Below are positions 32,237 through 40,122 of a DNA stretch of 42,245 nt, piece after piece. The notes under the pieces were generated by a model. The model was given only the letters and a program-made list of their open reading frames with translations. It did not search any database and was not told where the DNA came from. This DNA comes from Flavobacteriales bacterium UBA3364 (GTDB lineage Bacteria; Bacteroidota; Bacteroidia; Flavobacteriales_F; PHOS-HE28), in contig DEQO01000121.1 of assembly GCA_002360495.1 (NCBI GenBank), positions 1 to 42,245 on the forward strand, given 5' to 3'. How positions within the stretch are numbered: the stretch's first letter is position 1; every line of letters begins with the position of its first letter. The translations under genes and the position numbers were made by a program.

Positions 32237-32713
32237 ATGGCGCTCACCCTACTCACCGCCCTGGCCGTCATCATCGTTCGGCTCACGCTCTTCCATATGG
32301 GACGACCACCGGAAGGCACGGACTTCATGCTCGTGCATTTCCTGGCCATCGTGACCATCGTGTTCTTCACCGGGCAGCGTCTGCTTTCCAGGGATCCACG
32401 TAGTTCGTTCCCCGACCTGATGCGCAGCGGTTTTCGGAACACTGCTGTCTATTCACTGCTGATCGGGATCTTCCTCTGGGTGTTCTTCAGCTACATCGAC
32501 ACGCAGGAATTCCCGAACAAGATCAATGAGCGCGTTTCAGCGGTCGTCGCTGAAGGGAGGACCGAAGCCGAAGCACGAGCAGGCCTGGAGTCGTTCTTCA
32601 ATCCGTTCAACTACGCGAGTATAACGTTCTTCACGCTGCTGATCGTCGGTGCGATCAACGCGTTGATCATCGGGCTCCTGCACCACAAGGTGCTCCGCCG
32701 CTTCACGCGATAA
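32237..32713 (+). CDS. DUF4199-like four-span membrane protein
   Basis: 158 residues with four hydrophobic segments (about 1-19, 31-47, 70-90 and 126-147). The third, SLLIGIFLWVFFSYIDTQEF, is followed by a charged cytosolic or periplasmic loop with INERVSAVVAEGRTEAEARA. The last span, FTLLIVGAINALIIGLLHHK, ends in LRRFTR. The arrangement fits DUF4199, a Bacteroidetes membrane family of unknown function; I am not certain of the assignment. It starts 14 bp after rho, so it is probably in the rho transcript. Its end overlaps that of the convergent mpl by 11 bp. Confidence 0.7.
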   Translation: MALTLLTALAVIIVRLTLFHMGRPPEGTDFMLVHFLAIVTIVFFTGQRLLSRDPRSSFPDLMRSGFRNTAVYSLLIGIFLWVFFSYIDTQEFPNKINERVSAVVAEGRTEAEARAGLESFFNPFNYASITFFTLLIVGAINALIIGLLHHKVLRRFTR

Positions 32714-34067
32714 AGGCCTCACTGAGGGCCTGGAGGTCGACCCCGCCGAAGTTGCCACTGCTCATCATCAGCAGTACGCTCTCTTCCTTCCGATCCTTCC
32801 GCACAGCTCCCATCACGGCGATCGGATCGTTCATCACCTGGACATCGGGACGCCCGAAGGCGCGTTGGATGCGTTCCGGTGGGATCGCAGGCAGGCGTTT
32901 CAATTGCACGGCATGCGGATCGTAGAAGACGATGGCACGGTCCGCGGCATCCATGCACCCGGCGTACTGGTCCAGGAAATTCTCGCTGAGGCTGCTGTAC
33001 GTGTGCAATTCCATGCAGGCCACCAATTGCCGCTCCGGGAACTGCTCGCGAACGGCCTGCACAGTGGCCTTGAGCTTGCTCGGTGAATGTGCAAAATCCT
33101 TGAAGACGATCCGCTTCCCATTTCCACCCAATGGCTCCAGGCGTTTCGCAGCGCCATGGAAACTGGATATCGCCTTGTAGAATTCGGCATCACCGATCCC
33201 CAGTAGATGGCACACGTGCCGTGCGCCTTCCAGGTTCTGCAGGTTGTGCTGGCCGAAGACCTTGAGCGGTACGTCGCCATGTACGGTCTCCAGGGTCGTT
33301 GTTCCGTTCTCGATGCGGTGCTTGGGGACGCCGTACGGAATGCGCTGCGCTTGGACCTCCTTGGCTTCCGAGAGCGTGCGCACTTGAAGATCTTCCCGGC
33401 AGTAGACCAATTTCCCGCCTGGTTCGATCGCATCGATGAACAAGCGGAACTGCTCCACGTAGCTCTCAAAGGTCTTGAACACGTTGATATGGTCCCATGC
33501 GATGCCGCTGATCAGCGCGATGTCCGGCTTGTACAGGTGGAACTTGGGAACAGGTTGCAACGCCGAAGCCAGGTACTCGTCGCCCTCGATGATGGCCACA
33601 CGGCTCTTCTCGCTCAGCTTCACCATGCAATCGAACCCATCGAGCTGGGCGCCTACGAGGTAATCGAACTCCACACCTGCGTGGCGGAGCACGTGGACGA
33701 TCATGCTGGTGATGGTGGTCTTACCGTGGCTACCACCGATCACCACACGTGTCTTGTCCTTGGTACGTTCGTGGAAGTAGGACGGATAGCTGAACACCGG
33801 GATGCCCAATTCCTGCGCGCGCTTCAACTCGGGATTGTCCACCCGGGCGTGCATGCCAAGGATGACGGCCGAAGTATCGCTGCCGATCTTCAACGGGTCC
33901 CAACCGAGCTTGTCCGGCAGGAGGTTCAAGCGTTCCAACCGACTGCGGCTGGGTTCGAAGATCTCATCATCGCTGCCCGTGACATCGAAGCCCTGCTGGT
34001 GCAGGGCGATGGCGAGGTTGTGCATGGCGCTACCGCCGATGGCGATGAAATGGACGCGTTGGGACAT
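32703..34067 (-). CDS. mpl: UDP-MurNAc:L-Ala-gamma-D-Glu-meso-DAP ligase (Mpl)
   Basis: 454 residues from ATG 34067, with a CACTTTTG box (34078-34071) just upstream; a long frame to 34382 is antisense to the MBL gene. The N-terminus VHFIAIGGSAMHNLAIALHQ is the UDP-binding Rossmann start. GSHGKTT (112-118) is the ATP P-loop, EGDEYLASAL the central Mur-ligase motif, and FAHSPSKLKATVQAVREQFP is in the C-terminal domain. Mpl joins recycled murein tripeptide to UDP-MurNAc, so the organism recycles peptidoglycan with meso-DAP. Cytosolic. The 454 residues match the family length. Confidence 0.94.
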   Translation of the reverse strand: MSQRVHFIAIGGSAMHNLAIALHQQGFDVTGSDDEIFEPSRSRLERLNLLPDKLGWDPLKIGSDTSAVILGMHARVDNPELKRAQELGIPVFSYPSYFHERTKDKTRVVIGGSHGKTTITSMIVHVLRHAGVEFDYLVGAQLDGFDCMVKLSEKSRVAIIEGDEYLASALQPVPKFHLYKPDIALISGIAWDHINVFKTFESYVEQFRLFIDAIEPGGKLVYCREDLQVRTLSEAKEVQAQRIPYGVPKHRIENGTTTLETVHGDVPLKVFGQHNLQNLEGARHVCHLLGIGDAEFYKAISSFHGAAKRLEPLGGNGKRIVFKDFAHSPSKLKATVQAVREQFPERQLVACMELHTYSSLSENFLDQYAGCMDAADRAIVFYDPHAVQLKRLPAIPPERIQRAFGRPDVQVMNDPIAVMGAVRKDRKEESVLLMMSSGNFGGVDLQALSEAFIA

Positions 34068-34070
34068 GTA

Positions 34071-34078
34071 CAAAAGTG
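34071..34078 (-). promoter_or_regulatory. -7-like box CACTTTTG before mpl
   Basis: One mismatch to TAnnTTTG, only 3 nt before the mpl ATG at 34067. This spacing is tighter than for the others. Confidence 0.45.
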
Positions 34079-34154
34079 GGCATGCCAGCATCGGGTCCAT
34101 GCACCGCCACAAGGGAACTGCCAACGATGAACTGTCAACTCCGAACTTCGCACC

Positions 34155-35018
34155 ATGACCCTGCACCCCATCGACACCGGTTTCTTCAAGCTCGACGGCG
34201 GCGCCATGTTCGGCGTGGTGCCCAAAACCTTGTGGAGCAAGAGCCATCCGCCCGACGCGAACAATCTGTGCACGTGGGCCATGCGTTGCCTGCTGGTGGA
34301 GCACGGCGACCGCCTGATCCTGATCGACAACGGCATCGGAGACAAGCAGGATGCGAAGTTCTTCGGCCACTATGACCTGCACGGTGATGCGACGCTCGTT
34401 GGATCATTGAACAAGCATGGCTTTTCGCCCGACGAGATCACCGACGTATTCCTGACGCACCTGCACTTCGATCACTGCGGCGGCAGCATCCGGCGCAAGG
34501 GGGAAGGATTTGAGCCTGCTTTCCGCAACGCCACCTATTGGAGCAACAAGTTCCATTGGGAATGGGCCACGAAACCCAATCCGCGGGAAAAAGCGTCGTT
34601 CCTCTCCGAGAACATACTGCCCATCGAAGCGAGCGGCCAGTTGCGGCATATCGAGTTCGATCGTGCCGGCCAGCAACAGAACCCTGTGGCCAGGAACGTG
34701 TTCCCGGACCTCGATGTCCTTCTGGTGAACGGCCACACCGATGCCATGATGATCCCGCACATCCGATACAAGGGCCGTACGGTCGTCTTCATGGCCGACC
34801 TGTTGCCGAGCATCCATCACCTTCCATTGCCGTGGGTGATGGGCTACGATACCCGGCCGCTGCTCACCATGACCGAAAAGAAGTCGTTCCTGGACCGTGC
34901 TGCCGACGAGGACTACGTTCTTTTCTTCGAACATGATGCGCACAACGAATGCTGCACGGTCCAGCGTACTGAAAAGGGGGTCCGACTGAAGGAGACTTTT
35001 CCGTTCAGCGCCTTGTAG
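34155..35018 (+). CDS. MBL-fold metallo-hydrolase
   Basis: 287 residues. THLHFDHCGG (101-110) supplies H102, H104, D106 and H107 of the metallo-beta-lactamase metal site. LLVNGHTDAMMIPHI carries the next His, FMADLLPSIHHL the bridging Asp, and FFEHDAHNE the last His. The N-terminal PIDTGFFKLDGGAMFGVVPK resembles quorum-quenching or alkylsulfatase-like members (AiiA-like N-acyl homoserine lactonase or related). The substrate cannot be inferred. Cytosolic. The stop is 1 bp from that of the convergent comEC. Confidence 0.9.
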   Translation: MTLHPIDTGFFKLDGGAMFGVVPKTLWSKSHPPDANNLCTWAMRCLLVEHGDRLILIDNGIGDKQDAKFFGHYDLHGDATLVGSLNKHGFSPDEITDVFLTHLHFDHCGGSIRRKGEGFEPAFRNATYWSNKFHWEWATKPNPREKASFLSENILPIEASGQLRHIEFDRAGQQQNPVARNVFPDLDVLLVNGHTDAMMIPHIRYKGRTVVFMADLLPSIHHLPLPWVMGYDTRPLLTMTEKKSFLDRAADEDYVLFFEHDAHNECCTVQRTEKGVRLKETFPFSAL

Positions 35019-35019
35019 G

Positions 35020-37161
35020 TCAGCCTCCCCGCTGCGCGGACAGCACGAAGGACCCTTCCTCGCGGATATCATGAACGGGCATTCCATGCCCGACGAACCA
35101 GCGCTTGGCGAAAGCGCGCGCACCCCAGGTCATGTCTCCCGCCAGTACGATCTGCTTCGCGTTCAAGGATGACCTTTCCAGTTCCTTCGCACCGAGGTAT
35201 CGAATATCGTGGAGGACCAGCACGTCGTACCGATCATCATCGGCTGACCCTCGCTTCAGATCCGGTCCTGAAATGAACCGGACATCGACCCCATCAGCAG
35301 ACCACCGTCCACCACCCATGTAGGTATCACCGGACCGTTGCATCGTATCCGCGACAAGGCATGACAACGGTAGCACTTGGGCCGTGTGCAGACCGAAAGC
35401 GCGCTGATGACGATCCAGTTTCTTCTGCATGAATGCATCCTCGATGAGAACATCAGCATCGCTCAGCACGATATGGGAACGACCAACGGTGATCGCAGCT
35501 TGCAGCGCTTTGCGATCATCATAGACGGTGAATGTGACACGATCGTGTGCTTCGCGGATGTGCATGACCCAACCGACGAGCAGGACCGCCACGGCAGCAA
35601 AAGCGAGCTTCAATGCCGGTCGCCAGCGCCACATCAGCCATGCAGCCAAAGCCCCCACCAGGACGTAGAGGAAGAGCATATCCACGACACCTGCGCGTAT
35701 GGCCGGATACGCCCCCGGCAATCCGGCGAAGAAGCCGGTCACACGGTCCACGACCATCAAGAGGATGGTCAGCAGCGATGCGAGCAACGGTCCCAACAAA
35801 GGCACGCGATGGAACACCAATAAGGCGACCGCGCCATAGACCGCGATCCCGGCCGCAGTGACAACGACCAGGTTCGCCGGCAGGAACCAGACCGGGAAGG
35901 CTTGGAAGAGAAAGAGCGATAAGGGCGTGGTAAGCAATTGCGCTGCGATGGACATCACCGCCAGCGTCCAGATGTAGCCCACCCATTTGTTGTTGGGGAT
36001 CCACAGGCGTTCTATCGGGGAGTGGAAAAGGATGATGCCAAGTACAGCAAGGAAGGACAGTTGAAAGCCGATCTCGATGAGCATGTGCGGATCCCAAACC
36101 AGTAATAGCAAGGCCGCAGCGAACAAGCTGTTCAGCGGATCGGCGCGGCGAGCGCTCATACCAGCGACGGTGAACAAGCTGAACATGATCGTTGCCCGCA
36201 ACACGCTCGGACAAGCACCGGTGAGCCCGGCATACGCCCACAAGGCCAGAAGCACCAGAAGCCCGCGCCAGATCCGCGCCTTCTGACCGCCTCCCCACCA
36301 GCCCAACATGAACAACAGGAGCGCATAGATGAATCCGACGTGTGTTCCGCTCACTGCAAGGACATGGATGGTCCCGCTTCGAACAAAGGCATCCTTTTGG
36401 TCATTGTCCAGCTCATCGCGCAAGCCCAACACCAAGGCTTTCACCAGAGCCCGTTCCCGGAAGGGCAGTCCGCTCCGCTCCAACCAACGTGACACCCTTT
36501 GTCGTGTGCCCTCGAAAAGATCCGTCCAACGCCAGGCATGGCCCACGACCGCCCATTGGTCAGGCCCGGCGAAACATTCGTGATACATGCCGCGTGAAGC
36601 GGCCCATGAGCGTCTATCGAAACCACCGGGATCGGGAATTCGGGTGATCGGTTGCAATCGAGTTCGAACGACCAACTCATCACCGGCCACGGGATCGGTC
36701 ACGGATCCGTTGCGCATGAGGGTGACCATCGCCTTCCCTGTGCGGGGGTCGAGCGCACCGTTCCTGCGAACACCGAAGACATCCGCATCTGCACGGACAA
36801 CCTTCTCCGTAAGACCGTTGATCGCCGTTAACCGAACAGCCCAGACCAGTTCGTCCGAACCCTCCCGCCAAGCGTGCCGTGGATGCGACATGGGATCCCT
36901 GATGGTTTGCCAGCAGAGTCCGAAAACCATGCACCACAGCCCGACGATCGTGCCGCGTTGCCATCGCAACCCGCGCCTTGTCCGTATCAGGAGCACGAGC
37001 ACCGCCAGTGTTGTGCAAACGACCAGAATGATCAACGCCATCCGAAGTCCAGGCGGATGCCACAACGCCAAAGACAAACCAGCTACGAACGGAAAGGCGA
37101 GCCGAAGCATCGGCGCGCGTGAAACGGCGCTCCAAACGGCTGAGATCTCCTGCTTCGCCAT
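35020..37161 (-). CDS. comEC: ComEC/Rec2 DNA-uptake channel protein
   Basis: 713 residues with about ten membrane spans. An N-terminal DUF4131-like region (about 60-200) includes DPGGFDRRSWAASRGMYHEC. The competence domain has ALVKALVLGLRDELDNDQKD and RSGTIHVLAVSGTHVGFIYA (261-280), then LTGACPSVLRATIMFSLFTV, the hallmark of ComEC. It moves one DNA strand across the inner membrane in natural transformation. The C-terminal MBL-like part is degenerate: no HxHxDH site is visible. That is frequent in Bacteroidetes, so uptake may rely on another nuclease. A TACCTTTT box lies 11 nt before the ATG. Confidence 0.93.
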   Translation of the reverse strand: MAKQEISAVWSAVSRAPMLRLAFPFVAGLSLALWHPPGLRMALIILVVCTTLAVLVLLIRTRRGLRWQRGTIVGLWCMVFGLCWQTIRDPMSHPRHAWREGSDELVWAVRLTAINGLTEKVVRADADVFGVRRNGALDPRTGKAMVTLMRNGSVTDPVAGDELVVRTRLQPITRIPDPGGFDRRSWAASRGMYHECFAGPDQWAVVGHAWRWTDLFEGTRQRVSRWLERSGLPFRERALVKALVLGLRDELDNDQKDAFVRSGTIHVLAVSGTHVGFIYALLLFMLGWWGGGQKARIWRGLLVLLALWAYAGLTGACPSVLRATIMFSLFTVAGMSARRADPLNSLFAAALLLLVWDPHMLIEIGFQLSFLAVLGIILFHSPIERLWIPNNKWVGYIWTLAVMSIAAQLLTTPLSLFLFQAFPVWFLPANLVVVTAAGIAVYGAVALLVFHRVPLLGPLLASLLTILLMVVDRVTGFFAGLPGAYPAIRAGVVDMLFLYVLVGALAAWLMWRWRPALKLAFAAVAVLLVGWVMHIREAHDRVTFTVYDDRKALQAAITVGRSHIVLSDADVLIEDAFMQKKLDRHQRAFGLHTAQVLPLSCLVADTMQRSGDTYMGGGRWSADGVDVRFISGPDLKRGSADDDRYDVLVLHDIRYLGAKELERSSLNAKQIVLAGDMTWGARAFAKRWFVGHGMPVHDIREEGSFVLSAQRGG

Positions 37162-37172
37162 GGGTACATCGG

Positions 37173-37180
37173 AAAAGGTA
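37173..37180 (-). promoter_or_regulatory. -7 box TACCTTTT for comEC
   Basis: Minus-strand box, 11 nt before the comEC ATG at 37161. Confidence 0.4.
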
Positions 37181-37265
37181 GTTCATCGGATCGGTCAACT
37201 GCTCGGTCTACTGCCCGTGAGGTCGGTCCGAGGTAAGCGTAGTTCCACCGGTCGGAAAAGCTATC

Positions 37266-37461
37266 ATGGCCTTCCTCCTGATCCCGGTCGTCGTGCTGTT
37301 GATCGCCCATAAAGGCGTTCCTCGCCGAACAGCACTGTAACGATATCAAGTCCTGGTATTGGGCTGGACTTGTTCTGGGCCCCGTCGGCTTGTTGGCCGG
37401 AATTCTGCACAAGGGCAGCCAGGACGCAGAGGCGTTCTTCTGGAAGAGCGGTCAATGCTGA
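37266..37461 (+). pseudogene. Small membrane protein gene with an apparent one-base frame shift
   Basis: ATG 37266 reads MAFLLIPVVVLLIAHK, a good membrane start, but reaches TAA 24 codons later. In the frame shifted by one base the sequence from about 37312 reads KAFLAEQHCNDIKSWYWAGL, then VLGPVGLLAGILHKGSQDAE and AFFWKSGQC to the stop at 37461. Joined at the AAA of 37311-37313 the two give a plausible two-span protein of about 64 residues. An indel, a sequencing error or a programmed +1 shift would all explain it. The wider gap 37162-37504 contains nothing else I can name. Confidence 0.5.
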
Positions 37462-37504
37462 ATTGGTCCTGTCGGGTCCAGAAGGACGAGTAACCTCTGC
37501 GTCG

Positions 37505-38698
37505 TCAGATCACTTCCAGCGCGAGGCACTTCAGGTAGTGCGTTTCGGGAACACCCCACAGGATCGGATGGTCCGGTGGTTGCGTTCCGTAATAGACTTC
37601 GCGCAGCCTTCTACCTGCATCGCGTGCAGCTTCCGCCACCATCTTGCGGAAAAGGTCGGGGTTCATATGCTGTGAGCAGGAACAGGTGACCAGGAAACCT
37701 CCGCTGGGAATGCTCTTCAGCGCGCGCAGGTTGATCTCCTTATAGCCGCGATAGGCATTGTCGATCGCACCACGGTTCTTCGCGAATGCCGGAGGATCGA
37801 GCACGATCACATCCCATTGTTTGCCGGTGCGACCCGCTTCGGTCAGGAAATCGAACACGTTGGCCACCTTGAACGAACAGTTCTTCAACCCGTTCAACTC
37901 CGCATTGCGTGTGGCTTGCGCCACGGCCTCCACACTGATATCCAGACCGAGCACTTCCCTTGCGCCATAGTGTGCGGCGTGCAAGCCGAAGCCGCCCGTG
38001 TGCGTAAAACAATCCAGCACGCGCTGTCCTGCGCTGATCTGCGCCATGGCCGCATGATTGCGCACCTGGTCCAGGAAATGGCCGGTCTTCTGGCCTCCCG
38101 CAACGTCGACATGGAGTTCCAACCCGTTCTCGTCGATGACGAGGTCCGTGGGAAATGGTCTTCCCGCGAAGCCTTTGTTCAGTTGAAGTCCTTCCTTTTC
38201 CCGGATCGGCACATCGTTGCGCAGGTAAATACCCTTCGGCCGAACAGCCTGTTGCAAGGCATCGAGCACAACATCCTTCCAACGCTCCATACCAAGGGTG
38301 AGGAACTGGACTGAAAGCACACTTGCCCCAGGCTCCGACCCGGGGCTGAAGTTGTCCACGATCAAGCCCGGCAGCATATCCGCTTCGCTGAAGACCACGC
38401 GACACGAGCCGACATAGCCCATGCGCTGTCTGTATTTCCACGCACGTTCAATACGCGCCGCAATGAACTCCCTGTTGACCTTCTCCTCAACATGGGGCGT
38501 AAGCATGCGCACACGGATCAGCGAAGCCGGATTGATATAGCCCTGCCCGAGCGGACGGCGCTTCGCATCGAAGACCTGGACGACATCCCCCGGGAGGTAC
38601 GTCCCCTCCTCTTTCACGATCTGGTTGCCGAACACCCACGGATGCCCGCGCAGGATGCGGTCCTGCGTGTCGTTGATCGTGAGCTTTGCCTGTGCCAT
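37505..38698 (-). CDS. rlmI: RlmI-type 23S rRNA methyltransferase (PUA + SAM domain)
   Basis: 397 residues. An N-terminal PUA domain (AKLTINDTQDRILRGHPWVF, PGDVVQVFDAKRRPLGQGYI) is followed by a class I SAM domain. Diagnostic segments are QKTGHFLDQVRNHAAMAQIS, VLDCFTHTGGFGLHAAHYGA (SAM loop), EVLGLDISVEAV, VIVLDPPAFAKNRG (the PPAF motif) and LVTCSCSQHM. RlmI methylates C1962 of E. coli 23S rRNA; the exact site here is by homology. A TACCTTCG box ends 5 nt before the ATG at 38698. Divergent from the exporter gene by 58 bp. Confidence 0.92.
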   Translation of the reverse strand: MAQAKLTINDTQDRILRGHPWVFGNQIVKEEGTYLPGDVVQVFDAKRRPLGQGYINPASLIRVRMLTPHVEEKVNREFIAARIERAWKYRQRMGYVGSCRVVFSEADMLPGLIVDNFSPGSEPGASVLSVQFLTLGMERWKDVVLDALQQAVRPKGIYLRNDVPIREKEGLQLNKGFAGRPFPTDLVIDENGLELHVDVAGGQKTGHFLDQVRNHAAMAQISAGQRVLDCFTHTGGFGLHAAHYGAREVLGLDISVEAVAQATRNAELNGLKNCSFKVANVFDFLTEAGRTGKQWDVIVLDPPAFAKNRGAIDNAYRGYKEINLRALKSIPSGGFLVTCSCSQHMNPDLFRKMVAEAARDAGRRLREVYYGTQPPDHPILWGVPETHYLKCLALEVI

Positions 38699-38703
38699 GG
38701 CCG

Positions 38704-38711
38704 CGAAGGTA
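38704..38711 (-). promoter_or_regulatory. -7 box TACCTTCG for rlmI, leaderless-type
   Basis: Minus-strand box ending 5 nt before ATG 38698. The facing thrE box is 30 bp away. Confidence 0.55.
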
Positions 38712-38741
38712 GCCGTGCCATCGACTGGCGATCCGCGCCGC

Positions 38742-38749
38742 TACTTTCG
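38742..38749 (+). promoter_or_regulatory. -7 box TACTTTCG for the ThrE-like gene, leaderless-type
   Basis: Ends 7 nt before ATG 38757 and supports this start over the frame open back to 38625. Confidence 0.6.
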
Positions 38750-38756
38750 TGCCGCC

Positions 38757-40025
38757 ATGTCACCAAGCGACCGACCGGAAAAAAGGCGTGAACACCTGCT
38801 GCGTTTCCTCGGCAAACTGGGCCAGGCCGAGTTGAACGCCGGGAACGCGGTCTCCCTGGTCGAACGCGACCTTGCTACCATCGCGAAGGTCAACGGCGAA
38901 GCGGATGTCCAGGTCTTCGTACTACCGACCGTACTGTTCCTGAAATGGGAAGGTGGCGACGAGCACCGGGTCGATATGGCGCACGGTGCCTATCGCGTGG
39001 CCCCACTGCGCTTCGATCAGATCGAGGAAGTGTTGACCATCGCACGGTCCGCGCGCAAGGGAGAACTCTCCCCGGAAGATGGTCTACTGCGCCTGGAAGT
39101 CATGTGGCGCACACCGCACTACTACGGTGATGTCGGGTATGTGTGCGGTTACCTGATGACGACGTTGGGTGTTGCCGTGATGTTGCGTCCTTCGCTGAAC
39201 GGTATTTGGATAACGGGGCTGATGGCCTTCATCTGTGCCTTGTTCCTGGTGGCCGCGCGCCGCAGGCCCTCATGGTCTGCTGTGCTACCCGTGGTCGTCT
39301 CTTTCCTATTGAGCGCGGGTGTCGCGATCGGCTATCGTTATGGGTTGAAAGAACCTCCGCTCAGTCTCCTGATACCACCCTTGATCACCTTCCTGCCCGG
39401 TATGATGCTCACCGTCTCGGTGATCGAACTGGCGTACAACAGCATCATCTCGGGAGCCAGCCGCATGGTTGCCGGCTTCACCCGGTTGGTGTTGCTCGCT
39501 TTCGGCATCATCGGTGGGTTCAAAGCGGTCCATTGGGGCGATGTCCCCTTGCCGCTGACGGTGACCGATCGGATCGGACCGATCTGGCCATGGGCCGGTC
39601 TGGTGCTGTTCACCCTTGGATTGCACATCTACCAAAGCAGCAAGCGCCGTTCCCTGGGATGGATGCTCTTGACGGCTGTGATGGCGTACTCCGGCCAGAC
39701 CCTTTCCGGTCTTTTCATCCACGGGGCATCCACGGCGTTCTTCGGCGCAGCCCTGATGACCATGACCGCATTGGTGATCGAATTCCGGTTCAAGGGACCT
39801 CCGGCCATCGTGACCTTTCTACCCGGCTTCTGGCTGCTTGCACCGGGCTCGTTCGGACTGATGAGCGTGACGAGCATTGCGACAGGCGTGGACCTGGGTG
39901 GTGATGTGATCACGCTCCTGTTCTCGCTCACGGGCATTGCTACAGGTTGCCTCATCGGTGCTTTCGCGTACAGCGCGTTGCTGCATCCGAAGAAAGCATC
40001 GTGGTGGGCAGCGCAGGAACGGTAA
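38757..40025 (+). CDS. ThrE-type threonine/serine exporter family protein
   Basis: 422 residues from ATG 38757. The soluble N-terminal part (about 1-120; LLRFLGKLGQAELNAGNAVS and DVQVFVLPTVLFLKWEG) matches the ThrE/YjjP N-terminal domain. It is followed by about ten membrane spans, the second half of which corresponds to YjjB (DUF3815). PPLITFLPGMMLTVSVIELA is the conserved ThrE segment; FLPGFWLLAPGSFGLMSVTS marks the YjjB half. ThrE exports threonine and serine in Corynebacterium, YjjPB exports succinate in E. coli; the substrate here is open. A bidirectional terminator follows. Confidence 0.88.
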   Translation: MSPSDRPEKRREHLLRFLGKLGQAELNAGNAVSLVERDLATIAKVNGEADVQVFVLPTVLFLKWEGGDEHRVDMAHGAYRVAPLRFDQIEEVLTIARSARKGELSPEDGLLRLEVMWRTPHYYGDVGYVCGYLMTTLGVAVMLRPSLNGIWITGLMAFICALFLVAARRRPSWSAVLPVVVSFLLSAGVAIGYRYGLKEPPLSLLIPPLITFLPGMMLTVSVIELAYNSIISGASRMVAGFTRLVLLAFGIIGGFKAVHWGDVPLPLTVTDRIGPIWPWAGLVLFTLGLHIYQSSKRRSLGWMLLTAVMAYSGQTLSGLFIHGASTAFFGAALMTMTALVIEFRFKGPPAIVTFLPGFWLLAPGSFGLMSVTSIATGVDLGGDVITLLFSLTGIATGCLIGAFAYSALLHPKKASWWAAQER

Positions 40026-40063
40026 GCAGCCCATCCTCGGTCATATTTGTGTTCCGCACAATG

Positions 40064-40096
40064 AAAAGCCCCCGCACCTTTCGGCCGGGGGCTTTT
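40064..40096. terminator. Bidirectional rho-independent terminator
   Basis: AAAAGCCCCCG (40064-40074) is the exact inverse of CGGGGGCTTTT (40086-40096), separated by 11 nt. The A and T runs make it work in both directions. It lies between the convergent ThrE gene and the cysteine-repeat gene. Confidence 0.93.
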
Positions 40097-40122
40097 CACA
40101 TTGCCTTAGAGCTGAAACCGGG

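Noticed and set aside
33207..34130. 307-codon plus-strand frame opposite mpl
   Set aside because: Antisense to the conserved ligase; no motif of its own.
40042..40063. CATATTTG followed by an ATG at 40061, resembling the promoter/start module
   Set aside because: The ATG leads into the bidirectional terminator, and the short frame runs antisense to the T9SS gene. It is a coincidental match.
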